This document shows positions 36,080 to 47,671 of a DNA stretch of 64,000 nt, piece by piece. The position numbers and the translations under genes are program-made. The notes beneath the pieces were generated by a model, which was given only the letters and a program-made list of their open reading frames with translations, had not been told where the DNA came from and searched no databases. Source of the stretch: Osmia lignaria lignaria. Its lineage: Eukaryota > Arthropoda > Insecta > Hymenoptera > Megachilidae. Each line of letters starts with the position of its first letter. The stretch's first letter is position 1. Location: positions 2,478,501 to 2,542,500 of the forward strand of contig NW_027478162.1 in assembly GCF_051020975.1 (NCBI RefSeq). The letters are read 5' to 3'.

Positions 36080-38648
36080 TTGCAGATTTATCTTAAGGGA
36101 AGGGGCCTGACGGACATATTTCGAGATATTTCTTCTTTTTGTTGTTCTTCTTCTGCACAGCTAAGCTGGAAGTGGCATTTGCAGCTCGCAATAGTGCAGA
36201 GTTATCTCAAAGAAAGGGGCCACGGTGTTTCTGTATCTCTATTATGTTGGTGCGGCTTCGGAGCTTTTAAATATCTTGATATATCTCGAGAGCTACGCAT
36301 CCGATCAAAAAATATCATAGAACATAAAAAGTAGGAAACTTAATTCTCTGCAAAAAAGGTCTCTTAACATTTTGCCATAGCTCGCTTCGTTTCCGAGATA
36401 TTTGCAGATTTATCTCGAGGGAAGGGGCCTGACGGACATATTTCGAGATACTTCTTCTTCTTGTTGTTCTTCTTCTGCACAGCTAAGCTGGAAGCGGCAT
36501 TTGCGGCTCGCACTAGTGCAGAGTTATCTCAAAGAAAGGGGCCACGGTGTTTCTGTATCTCTATTATGTTGGTGCGGCTTCGGAACTTTTAAATATCTTG
36601 ATATATCTCGAGAACTACGCATCTGATCAAAAAATATCATAGAACATAAAAAGTAGGAAACTTAATTCTCTACAAATAAGGTCTCTTAACATTTTGCCAT
36701 AGCTCGCTTCGTTTCCGAGATATTTGCAGATTTATCTCAAGGGAAGGGGCCTGACGGACATATTTCGAGATATTTCTTCTTCTTGTTGGTCTTCTTCTGC
36801 ACAGCTAAGCTGGAAGTGGCATTTGCAGCTCGCAATAGTGCAGAGTTATCTCAAAGAAAGGGGCCACGGTGTTTCTGTATCTCTATTATGTTGGTGCGGC
36901 TTCGGAACTTTTAAATATCTTGATATATCTCGAGAGCTACGCATCCGATCAAAAAATATCATAGAACATAAAAAGTAGGAAACTTAATTCTCTACAAAAA
37001 AGGTCTCTTAACATTTTGCCATAGCTCGCTTCGTTTCCGAGATATTTGCAGATTTATCTCGAGGGAAGGGGCCTGACGGACATATTTCGAGATATTTCTT
37101 CTTCTTGTTGTTCTTCTTCTGCACAGCTAAGCTGGACGTGGCATTTACAGCTCGCAATAGTGCAGAGTTATCTCAAAGAAAGGGGCCACGGTGTTTCTGT
37201 ATCTCTATTATGTTGGTGCGGCTTCGGAACTTTTAAATATCTTGATATATCTCGAGAACTACGCATCTGATTAAAAAATATCATAGAACGTAAAAAGTAG
37301 GAAACTTAATTCTCTACAAATAAAGTCGCTTAACATTTTGCCATAGCTCGCTTCGTTTCCAAGATACTTGCAGATTTATCTCAAGGGAAGGGGCCTGACG
37401 GACATATTTCGAGATATTTCTTCTTCTTGTTGCTCTTCTTCTGCACAGCTAAACTGGAAGTGGCATTTCCAGCTCGCAGTAGTGCCGAGTTATCTCAAAG
37501 AAAGGGGCCACGGTGTTTCTGTATCTCTATTATGTTGGTGCGGCTTCGGAACTTTTAAATATCTTGATATATCTCGAGAACTACGCATCTGATCAAAAAA
37601 TATCATAGAACATAAAAAGTAGAAAACTTAATTCTCTACAAAAAAGGTCTCTCAACATTTTGCCATAGCTCGCTTCGTTTCCAAGATACTTGCAGATTTA
37701 TCTCAAGGGAAGGGGCCTGACGGACATATTTCGAGATATTTCTTCTTCTTGTTGTTCTTCTTCTGCACAGCTAAGCTGGAAGTGGCATTTGCAGCTCGCA
37801 ATAGTGCAGAGTTATCTCAAAGAAAGGGGCCACGGTGTTTCTGTATCTCTATTATGTTGGTGCGGCTTCGGAACTTTTAAATATCTTGATATATCTCGAG
37901 AACTACGCATTTGATAAAATAATATCATAGAACATAAAAAGTAGGAAACTTAATTCTCCACAAATAAGGTCTCTTAACATTTTGCCATCGCTCGCTTCGT
38001 TTCCGAGATATTTGCAGATTTATCTCAAGGGAAGGGGCCTGACGGACATATTTCGAGATATTTCTTCTTCTTGTTGGTCTTCTTCTGCACAGCTAAGCTG
38101 GTAGTGGCATTTGCAGCTCGCAATAGTGCAGAGTTATCTCAAAGAAAGGGGCCACGGTGTTTCTGTATCTCTATTATGTTGGTGCGGCTTCGGAACTTTT
38201 AAATATCTTGATATATCTCGAGAGCTACGCATCCGATCAAAAAACATCATAGAACATAAAAAGTAGGAAACTTAATTCTCTACAAAAAAGGTCTCTTAAC
38301 ATTTTGCCATAGCTCGCTTCGTTTCCGAGATATTTGCAGATTTATCTCGAGGGAAGGGGCCTGACGGACATATTTCGAGATATTTCTTCTTCTTGTTGTT
38401 CTTCTTCTGCACAGCTAAGCTGGAAGTGGCATTTGCAGCTCGCAATAGTGCAGAGTTATCTCGAAGAAAGGGGCCACGGTGTTTCTGTATCTCTATTATG
38501 TTGGTGCGGCTTCGGAACTTTAAAATATCTTTATATATCTCGAGAACTACGCATCTGATTAAAAAATATCATAGAACGTAAAAAGTAGGAAACTTAATTC
38601 TCTACAAATAAAGTCGCTTAACATTTTGCCATAGCTCGCTTCGTTTCC

Positions 38649-38670
38649 GAGATATTTGCAGATTTATCTC
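38649..38670. repeat. Short dyad around the unit origin (example)
   Basis: The sequence gagata, ten bases, then tatctc forms an inverted repeat with a possible six-base-pair stem. In units with tgcagatatatctc the dyad lengthens to gagatat/atatctc with an eight-base loop. It is present in nearly every unit. Functional meaning is unknown; short dyads are common in satellites. Confidence 0.6.
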
Positions 38671-38683
38671 AAGGGAAGGGGCC
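38657..38683 (+). repeat. Internal subrepeat a (example in a typical unit)
   Basis: This is bases 2-28 of the unit (tgcagatttatctcaaggg plus aaggggcc). It matches bases 116-142 (subrepeat b) at 24 of 27 positions in direct orientation with an offset of 114 bp. The pair is present in almost every unit; this unit is given as a clean example. The pair is the likely site of the out-of-register exchange that made the truncated unit at 24600. Confidence 0.85.
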
Positions 38684-38705
38684 TGACGGACATATTTCGA
38701 GATAT

Positions 38706-38730
38706 TTCTTCTTCTTGTTGTTCTTCTTCT
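38706..38730 (+). repeat. Pyrimidine-rich TTC/TTG tract (example)
   Basis: Bases 51-75 of each unit are a nearly pure pyrimidine stretch on the + strand (TTC triplets broken by TTGTTG). Subfamily variants change single bases: ttctttttg, ttgttggtc, ttcctcttc, ttattc. It looks like a short microsatellite frozen inside the unit; its length is constant across the array. Confidence 0.75.
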
Positions 38731-38770
38731 GCACAGCTAAGCTGGAAGTGGCATTTGCAGCTCGCAATAG

Positions 38771-38797
38771 TGCAGAGTTATCTCAAAGAAAGGGGCC
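38771..38797 (+). repeat. Internal subrepeat b (example in a typical unit)
   Basis: This is bases 116-142 of the unit (tgcagagttatctcaaag plus aaaggggcc), the partner of subrepeat a 114 bp upstream. The three mismatches to a are at the eighth base (t to g) and two g-to-a changes in the caaggga stretch. Confidence 0.85.
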
Positions 38798-38853
38798 ACG
38801 GTGTTTCTGTATCTCTATTATGTTGGTGCGGCTTCGGAACTTTTAAATATCTT

Positions 38854-38867
38854 GATATATCTCGAGA
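38854..38867. repeat. Overlapping palindromes gatatatc and tctcgaga (example)
   Basis: In tail type I the sequence gatatatctcgaga contains two overlapping perfect palindromes. Tail type II keeps gatatatc but changes the second to tctcgaaa. The segment also carries the motif cgagatat in inverted orientation; the same motif occurs directly at bases 43-50 and 315-322 of the unit. Tail I therefore has a CTCGAG restriction site per unit and tail II does not. Confidence 0.7.
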
Positions 38868-38977
38868 ACTACGCATCTGATCAAATAATATCATAGAACA
38901 TAAAAAGTAGGAAACTTAATTCTCCACAAATAAGGTCTCTTAACATTTTGCCATAGCTCGCTTCGTTTCCGAGATAT

Positions 38978-40265
38978 TTGCAGATTTATCTCAAGGGAAG
39001 GGGCCTGACGGACATATTTCGAGATATTTCTTCTTCTTGTTGGTCTTCTTCTGCACAGCTAAGCTGGAAGTGGCATCTGCAGCTCGCAATAGTGCAGAGT
39101 TATCTCGAAGAAAGGGGCCACGGTGTTTCTGTATCTCTATTATGTTGGTGCGGCTTCGGAACTTTTAAATATCTTGATATATCTCGAGAACTACGCATCC
39201 GATCAAAAAATATCATAGAACATAAAAAGTAGGAAACTTAATTCTCTACAAAAAAGGTCTCTTAACATTTTGCCATAGCTCGCTTCGTTTCCGAGATATT
39301 TGCAGATTTATCTCGAGGGAAGGGGCCTGACGGACATATTTCGAGATATTTCTTCTTCTTGTTGTTCTTCTTCTGCACAGCTAAACTGGAAGTGGCATTT
39401 CCAGCTCGCAGTAGTGCAGAGTTATCTCAAAGAAAGGGGCCACGGTGTTTCTGTATCTCTATTATGTTGGTGCGGCTTCGGAACTTTTAAATATCTTGAT
39501 ATATCTCGAGAGCTACGCATCCGATCAAAAAATATCATACAACATAAAAAGTAGGAAACTTAATTCTCTACAAAAAAGGTCTCTTAACATTTTGCCATAG
39601 CTCGCTTCGTTTCCGAGATATTTGCAGATTTATCTCGAGGGAAGGGGCCTGACGGACATATTTCGAGATATTTCTTCTTCTTGTTGTTCTTCTTCTGCAC
39701 AGCTAAGCTGGACGTGGCATTTACAGCTCGCAATAGTGCAGAGTTATCTCAAAGAAAGGGGCCACGGTGTTTCTGTATCTCTATTATGTTGGTGCGGCTT
39801 CGGAACTTTTAAATATCTTGATATATCTCGAGAACTACGCATCTGATCAAAAAATATCATAGAACATAAAAAGTAGGAAACTTAATTCTCTACAAATAAG
39901 GTCTCTTAACATTTTGCCATAGCTCGCTTCGTTTCCGAGATATTTGCAGATTTATCTCAAGGGAAGGGGCCTGACCGACATTTTTCGAGATATTTCTTCT
40001 TCTTGTTGTTCTTCTTCTGCACAGCTAAGCTGGAAGTGGCATTTGCAGCTCGCAATAGTGCAGAGTTATCTCAAAGAAAGGGGCCACGGTGTTTCTGTAT
40101 CTCTATTATGTTGGTGCGGCTTCGGAACTTTTAAATATCTTGATATATCTCGAGAACTACGCATCTGATCAAATAATATCATAGAACATAAAAAGTAGGA
40201 AACTTAATTCTCCACAAATAAGGTCTCTTAACATTTTGCCATAGCTCGCTTCGTTTCCGAGATAT
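38978..40265 (+). repeat. Nested four-unit repeat (1288 bp), copy 1 within D1
   Basis: The order is ttgttggtc with tctcgaagaaagg and a catccg tail; tctcgaggg with aaactgg and cgcagtagtg; tctcgaggg with gctggacgtgg; and gaccgacattttt. The following four units repeat this order. This copy differs from the next by ggcatctgcag and atacaacataaa. The same pair of nested copies is present in D2 at 44774-47349, so the four-unit duplication predates the 18-unit one. Confidence 0.9.
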
Positions 40266-41553
40266 TTGCAGATTTATCTCAAGGGAAGGGGCCTGACGGA
40301 CATATTTCGAGATATTTCTTCTTCTTGTTGGTCTTCTTCTGCACAGCTAAGCTGGAAGTGGCATTTGCAGCTCGCAATAGTGCAGAGTTATCTCGAAGAA
40401 AGGGGCCACGGTGTTTCTGTATCTCTATTATGTTGGTGCGGCTTCGGAACTTTTAAATATCTTGATATATCTCGAGAACTACGCATCCGATCAAAAAATA
40501 TCATAGAACATAAAAAGTAGGAAACTTAATTCTCTACAAAAAAGGTCTCTTAACATTTTGCCATAGCTCGCTTCGTTTCCGAGATATTTGCAGATTTATC
40601 TCGAGGGAAGGGGCCTGACGGACATATTTCGAGATATTTCTTCTTCTTGTTGTTCTTCTTCTGCACAGCTAAACTGGAAGTGGCATTTCCAGCTCGCAGT
40701 AGTGCAGAGTTATCTCAAAGAAAGGGGCCACGGTGTTTCTGTATCTCTATTATGTTGGTGCGGCTTCGGAACTTTTAAATATCTTGATATATCTCGAGAG
40801 CTACGCATCCGATCAAAAAATATCATAGAACATAAAAAGTAGGAAACTTAATTCTCTACAAAAAAGGTCTCTTAACATTTTGCCATAGCTCGCTTCGTTT
40901 CCGAGATATTTGCAGATTTATCTCGAGGGAAGGGGCCTGACGGACATATTTCGAGATATTTCTTCTTCTTGTTGTTCTTCTTCTGCACAGCTAAGCTGGA
41001 CGTGGCATTTACAGCTCGCAATAGTGCAGAGTTATCTCAAAGAAAGGGGCCACGGTGTTTCTGTATCTCTATTATGTTGGTGCGGCTTCGGAACTTTTAA
41101 ATATCTTGATATATCTCGAGAACTACGCATCTGATCAAAAAATATCATAGAACATAAAAAGTAGGAAACTTAATTCTCTACAAATAAGGTCTCTTAACAT
41201 TTTGCCATAGCTCGCTTCGTTTCCGAGATATTTGCAGATTTATCTCAAGGGAAGGGGCCTGACCGACATTTTTCGAGATATTTCTTCTTCTTGTTGTTCT
41301 TCTTCTGCACAGCTAAGCTGGAAGTGGCATTTGCAGCTCGCAATAGTGCAGAGTTATCTCAAAGAAAGGGGCCACGGTGTTTCTGTATCTCTATTATGTT
41401 GGTGCGGCTTCGGAACTTTTAAATATCTTGATATATCTCGAGAACTACGCATCTGATCAAATAATATCATAGAACATAAAAAGTAGGAAACTTAATTCTC
41501 TACAAATAAGGTCTCTCAACATTTTGCCATAGCTCGCTTCGTTTCCGAGATAT
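40266..41553 (+). repeat. Nested four-unit repeat (1288 bp), copy 2 within D1
   Basis: This repeats the four-unit order of 38978-40265 with ggcatttgcag and atagaacataaa at the two positions where copy 1 is changed. Its counterpart in D2 is 46062-47349. A further relative is 48316-49603, in which the first unit is replaced by one with gctaaacaggaagtgg. Confidence 0.9.
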
Positions 41554-41875
41554 TTGCAGATTTATCTCAAGGGAAGGGGCCTGACGGACATATTTCGAGA
41601 TATTTCTTCTTCTTGTTGGTCTTCTTCTGCACAGCTAAGCTGGAAGTGGCATTTGCAGCTCGCAATAGTGCAGAGTTATCTCAAAGAAAGGGGCCACGGT
41701 GTTTCTGTATCTCTATTATGTTGGTGCGGCTTCGGAACTTTTAAATATCTTGATATATCTCGAGAACTACGCATCTGATCAAAAAATATCATAGAACATA
41801 AAAAGTAGGAAACCTAATTTTCTACAAAAAAGGTCTCTTAACATTTTGCCGTAGCTCGCTTCGTTTCCGAGATAT

Positions 41876-44800
41876 TTGCAGATTTATCTCAAGGGAAGGG
41901 GTCTGACGGACATATTTCGAGATATTTCTTCTTCTTGTTGTTCTTCTTCTGCACAGCTAAGCTGGAAGTGGCATTTGCAGCTCGCAATAGTGCAGAGTTA
42001 TCTCAAAGAAAGGGGCCACGGTGTTTCTGTATCTCTATTATGTTGGTGCGGCTTCGGAGCTTTTAAATATCTTGATATATCTCGAGAGCTACGCATCCGA
42101 TCAAAAAATATCATAGAACATAAAAAGTAGGAAACTTAATTCTCTGCAAAAAAGGTCTCTTAACATTTTGCCATAGCTCGCTTCGTTTCCGAGATATTTG
42201 CAGATTTATCTCGAGGGAAGGGGCCTGACGGACATATTTCGAGATACTTCTTCTTCTTGTTGTTCTTCTTCTGCACAGCTAAGCTGGAAGCGGCATTTGC
42301 GGCTCGCACTAGTGCAGAGTTATCTCAAAGAAAGGGGCCACGGTGTTTCTGTATCTCTATTATGTTGGTGCGGCTTCGGAACTTTTAAATATCTTGATAT
42401 ATCTCGAGAACTACGCATCTGATCAAAAAATATCATAGAACATAAAAAGTAGGAAACTTAATTCTCTACAAATAAGGTCTCTTAACATTTTGCCATAGCT
42501 CGCTTCGTTTCCGAGATATTTGCAGATTTATCTCAAGGGAAGGGGCCTGACGGACATATTTCGAGATATTTCTTCTTCTTGTTGGTCTTCTTCTGCACAG
42601 CTAAGCTGGAAGTGGCATTTGCAGCTCGCAATAGTGCAGAGTTATCTCAAAGAAAGGGGCCACGGTGTTTCTGTATCTCTATTATGTTGGTGCGGCTTCG
42701 GAACTTTTAAATATCTTGATATATCTCGAGAGCTACGCATCCGATCAAAAAATATCATAGAACATAAAAAGTAGGAAACTTAATTCTCTACAAAAAAGGT
42801 CTCTTAACATTTTGCCATAGCTCGCTTCGTTTCCGAGATATTTGCAGATTTATCTCGAGGGAAGGGGCCTGACGGACATATTTCGAGATATTTCTTCTTC
42901 TTGTTGTTCTTCTTCTGCACAGCTAAGCTGGACGTGGCATTTACAGCTCGCAATAGTGCAGAGTTATCTCAAAGAAAGGGGCCACGGTGTTTCTGTATCT
43001 CTATTATGTTGGTGCGGCTTCGGAACTTTTAAATATCTTGATATATCTCGAGAACTACGCATCTGATTAAAAAATATCATAGAACGTAAAAAGTAGGAAA
43101 CTTAATTCTCTACAAATAAAGTCGCTTAACATTTTGCCATAGCTCGCTTCGTTTCCAAGATACTTGCAGATTTATCTCAAGGGAAGGGGCCTGACGGACA
43201 TATTTCGAGATATTTCTTCTTCTTGTTGCTCTTCTTCTGCACAGCTAAACTGGAAGTGGCATTTCCAGCTCGCAGTAGTGCCGAGTTATCTCAAAGAAAG
43301 GGGCCACGGTGTTTCTGTATCTCTATTATGTTGGTGCGGCTTCGGAACTTTTAAATATCTTGATATATCTCGAGAACTACGCATCTGATCAAAAAATATC
43401 ATAGAACATAAAAAGTAGAAAACTTAATTCTCTACAAAAAAGGTCTCTCAACATTTTGCCATAGCTCGCTTCGTTTCCAAGATACTTGCAGATTTATCTC
43501 AAGGGAAGGGGCCTGACGGACATATTTCGAGATATTTCTTCTTCTTGTTGTTCTTCTTCTGCACAGCTAAGCTGGAAGTGGCATTTGCAGCTCGCAATAG
43601 TGCAGAGTTATCTCAAAGAAAGGGGCCACGGTGTTTCTGTATCTCTATTATGTTGGTGCGGCTTCGGAACTTTTAAATATCTTGATATATCTCGAGAACT
43701 ACGCATTTGATAAAATAATATCATAGAACATAAAAAGTAGGAAACTTAATTCTCCACAAATAAGGTCTCTTAACATTTTGCCATCGCTCGCTTCGTTTCC
43801 GAGATATTTGCAGATTTATCTCAAGGGAAGGGGCCTGACGGACATATTTCGAGATATTTCTTCTTCTTGTTGGTCTTCTTCTGCACAGCTAAGCTGGTAG
43901 TGGCATTTGCAGCTCGCAATAGTGCAGAGTTATCTCAAAGAAAGGGGCCACGGTGTTTCTGTATCTCTATTATGTTGGTGCGGCTTCGGAACTTTTAAAT
44001 ATCTTGATATATCTCGAGAGCTACGCATCCGATCAAAAAACATCATAGAACATAAAAAGTAGGAAACTTAATTCTCTACAAAAAAGGTCTCTTAACATTT
44101 TGCCATAGCTCGCTTCGTTTCCGAGATATTTGCAGATTTATCTCGAGGGAAGGGGCCTGACGGACATATTTCGAGATATTTCTTCTTCTTGTTGTTCTTC
44201 TTCTGCACAGCTAAGCTGGAAGTGGCATTTGCAGCTCGCAATAGTGCAGAGTTATCTCGAAGAAAGGGGCCACGGTGTTTCTGTATCTCTATTATGTTGG
44301 TGCGGCTTCGGAACTTTAAAATATCTTTATATATCTCGAGAACTACGCATCTGATTAAAAAATATCATAGAACGTAAAAAGTAGGAAACTTAATTCTCTA
44401 CAAATAAAGTCGCTTAACATTTTGCCATAGCTCGCTTCGTTTCCGAGATATTTGCAGATTTATCTCAAGGGAAGGGGCCTGACGGACATATTTCGAGATA
44501 TTTCTTCTTCTTGTTGTTCTTCTTCTGCACAGCTAAGCTGGAAGTGGCATTTGCAGCTCGCAATAGTGCAGAGTTATCTCAAAGAAAGGGGCCACGGTGT
44601 TTCTGTATCTCTATTATGTTGGTGCGGCTTCGGAACTTTTAAATATCTTGATATATCTCGAGAACTACGCATCTGATCAAATAATATCATAGAACATAAA
44701 AAGTAGGAAACTTAATTCTCCACAAATAAGGTCTCTTAACATTTTGCCATAGCTCGCTTCGTTTCCGAGATATTTGCAGATTTATCTCAAGGGAAGGGGC

Positions 44801-47671
44801 CTGACGGACATATTTCGAGATATTTCTTCTTCTTGTTGGTCTTCTTCTGCACAGCTAAGCTGGAAGTGGCATCTGCAGCTCGCAATAGTGCAGAGTTATC
44901 TCGAAGAAAGGGGCCACGGTGTTTCTGTATCTCTATTATGTTGGTGCGGCTTCGGAACTTTTAAATATCTTGATATATCTCGAGAACTACGCATCCGATC
45001 AAAAAATATCATAGAACATAAAAAGTAGGAAACTTAATTCTCTACAAAAAAGGTCTCTTAACATTTTGCCATAGCTCGCTTCGTTTCCGAGATATTTGCA
45101 GATTTATCTCGAGGGAAGGGGCCTGACGGACATATTTCGAGATATTTCTTCTTCTTGTTGTTCTTCTTCTGCACAGCTAAACTGGAAGTGGCATTTCCAG
45201 CTCGCAGTAGTGCAGAGTTATCTCAAAGAAAGGGGCCACGGTGTTTCTGTATCTCTATTATGTTGGTGCGGCTTCGGAACTTTTAAATATCTTGATATAT
45301 CTCGAGAGCTACGCATCCGATCAAAAAATATCATACAACATAAAAAGTAGGAAACTTAATTCTCTACAAAAAAGGTCTCTTAACATTTTGCCATAGCTCG
45401 CTTCGTTTCCGAGATATTTGCAGATTTATCTCGAGGGAAGGGGCCTGACGGACATATTTCGAGATATTTCTTCTTCTTGTTGTTCTTCTTCTGCACAGCT
45501 AAGCTGGACGTGGCATTTACAGCTCGCAATAGTGCAGAGTTATCTCAAAGAAAGGGGCCACGGTGTTTCTGTATCTCTATTATGTTGGTGCGGCTTCGGA
45601 ACTTTTAAATATCTTGATATATCTCGAGAACTACGCATCTGATCAAAAAATATCATAGAACATAAAAAGTAGGAAACTTAATTCTCTACAAATAAGGTCT
45701 CTTAACATTTTGCCATAGCTCGCTTCGTTTCCGAGATATTTGCAGATTTATCTCAAGGGAAGGGGCCTGACCGACATTTTTCGAGATATTTCTTCTTCTT
45801 GTTGTTCTTCTTCTGCACAGCTAAGCTGGAAGTGGCATTTGCAGCTCGCAATAGTGCAGAGTTATCTCAAAGAAAGGGGCCACGGTGTTTCTGTATCTCT
45901 ATTATGTTGGTGCGGCTTCGGAACTTTTAAATATCTTGATATATCTCGAGAACTACGCATCTGATCAAATAATATCATAGAACATAAAAAGTAGGAAACT
46001 TAATTCTCCACAAATAAGGTCTCTTAACATTTTGCCATAGCTCGCTTCGTTTCCGAGATATTTGCAGATTTATCTCAAGGGAAGGGGCCTGACGGACATA
46101 TTTCGAGATATTTCTTCTTCTTGTTGGTCTTCTTCTGCACAGCTAAGCTGGAAGTGGCATTTGCAGCTCGCAATAGTGCAGAGTTATCTCGAAGAAAGGG
46201 GCCACGGTGTTTCTGTATCTCTATTATGTTGGTGCGGCTTCGGAACTTTTAAATATCTTGATATATCTCGAGAACTACGCATCCGATCAAAAAATATCAT
46301 AGAACATAAAAAGTAGGAAACTTAATTCTCTACAAAAAAGGTCTCTTAACATTTTGCCATAGCTCGCTTCGTTTCCGAGATATTTGCAGATTTATCTCGA
46401 GGGAAGGGGCCTGACGGACATATTTCGAGATATTTCTTCTTCTTGTTGTTCTTCTTCTGCACAGCTAAACTGGAAGTGGCATTTCCAGCTCGCAGTAGTG
46501 CAGAGTTATCTCAAAGAAAGGGGCCACGGTGTTTCTGTATCTCTATTATGTTGGTGCGGCTTCGGAACTTTTAAATATCTTGATATATCTCGAGAGCTAC
46601 GCATCCGATCAAAAAATATCATAGAACATAAAAAGTAGGAAACTTAATTCTCTACAAAAAAGGTCTCTTAACATTTTGCCATAGCTCGCTTCGTTTCCGA
46701 GATATTTGCAGATTTATCTCGAGGGAAGGGGCCTGACGGACATATTTCGAGATATTTCTTCTTCTTGTTGTTCTTCTTCTGCACAGCTAAGCTGGACGTG
46801 GCATTTACAGCTCGCAATAGTGCAGAGTTATCTCAAAGAAAGGGGCCACGGTGTTTCTGTATCTCTATTATGTTGGTGCGGCTTCGGAACTTTTAAATAT
46901 CTTGATATATCTCGAGAACTACGCATCTGATCAAAAAATATCATAGAACATAAAAAGTAGGAAACTTAATTCTCTACAAATAAGGTCTCTTAACATTTTG
47001 CCATAGCTCGCTTCGTTTCCGAGATATTTGCAGATTTATCTCAAGGGAAGGGGCCTGACCGACATTTTTCGAGATATTTCTTCTTCTTGTTGTTCTTCTT
47101 CTGCACAGCTAAGCTGGAAGTGGCATTTGCAGCTCGCAATAGTGCAGAGTTATCTCAAAGAAAGGGGCCACGGTGTTTCTGTATCTCTATTATGTTGGTG
47201 CGGCTTCGGAACTTTTAAATATCTTGATATATCTCGAGAACTACGCATCTGATCAAATAATATCATAGAACATAAAAAGTAGGAAACTTAATTCTCTACA
47301 AATAAGGTCTCTCAACATTTTGCCATAGCTCGCTTCGTTTCCGAGATATTTGCAGATTTATCTCAAGGGAAGGGGCCTGACGGACATATTTCGAGATATT
47401 TCTTCTTCTTGTTGGTCTTCTTCTGCACAGCTAAGCTGGAAGTGGCATTTGCAGCTCGCAATAGTGCAGAGTTATCTCAAAGAAAGGGGCCACGGTGTTT
47501 CTGTATCTCTATTATGTTGGTGCGGCTTCGGAACTTTTAAATATCTTGATATATCTCGAGAACTACGCATCTGATCAAAAAATATCATAGAACATAAAAA
47601 GTAGGAAACCTAATTTTCTACAAAAAAGGTCTCTTAACATTTTGCCGTAGCTCGCTTCGTTTCCGAGATAT
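41876..47671 (+). repeat. 18-unit higher-order repeat, copy D2 (5796 bp)
   Basis: Every marker of D1 is found 5796 bp further on, in the same order, including such rare changes as gccatcgctcgc, ctggtagtgg, actttaaaatatctttat, ggcatctgcag and atacaacataaa. I found no mismatch at the many positions compared. The first unit (41876) is a hybrid: its 5' half has the ggggtctgacgg head of the unit at 47672 and its 3' half has the ggagcttttaaat/gagagctacg tail of the unit at 36080. The homology continues into the first half of the unit at 47672, as expected for an unequal exchange inside this unit. Confidence 0.94.

Larger units (their letters stand above)
36080..41875 (+). repeat. 18-unit higher-order repeat, copy D1 (5796 bp)
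   Basis: Eighteen units precede an apparently identical block at 41876-47671. Ordered private markers include ggagcttttaaat with gagagctacgcatccg and ctctgcaaaaaagg (36080); gagatacttc with gaagcggc (36402); ttgttggtc (36724); gctggacgtgg (37046); gttgctc with agtgccgag (37368); catttgataaaat (37690); gccatcgctcgc and ctggtagtgg (38012); actttaaaatatctttat (38334); ggcatctgcag (38978); atacaacataaa (39300 unit tail); gaccgacattttt (39944 and 41232). The homologous region really begins inside the first unit, after the ttctttttg at about 36135. All tails are type I. Confidence 0.94.

Noticed and set aside
38735..38840. RNA polymerase III-like promoter (A-box-like cagctaagctgg, weak B-box-like cttcggaac, then tttt)
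   Set aside because: The A-box match has one mismatch and is expected by chance about once in a few such units of random sequence. The B-box candidate misses key bases. No tRNA-like or SINE-like structure surrounds it.
38883..38934. Phased A-tracts suggesting a bent-DNA signal
   Set aside because: The A-runs in the unit tail have centres about 18 and 26 bp apart, which does not fit multiples of the helical repeat. Curvature would need calculation before it could be claimed.
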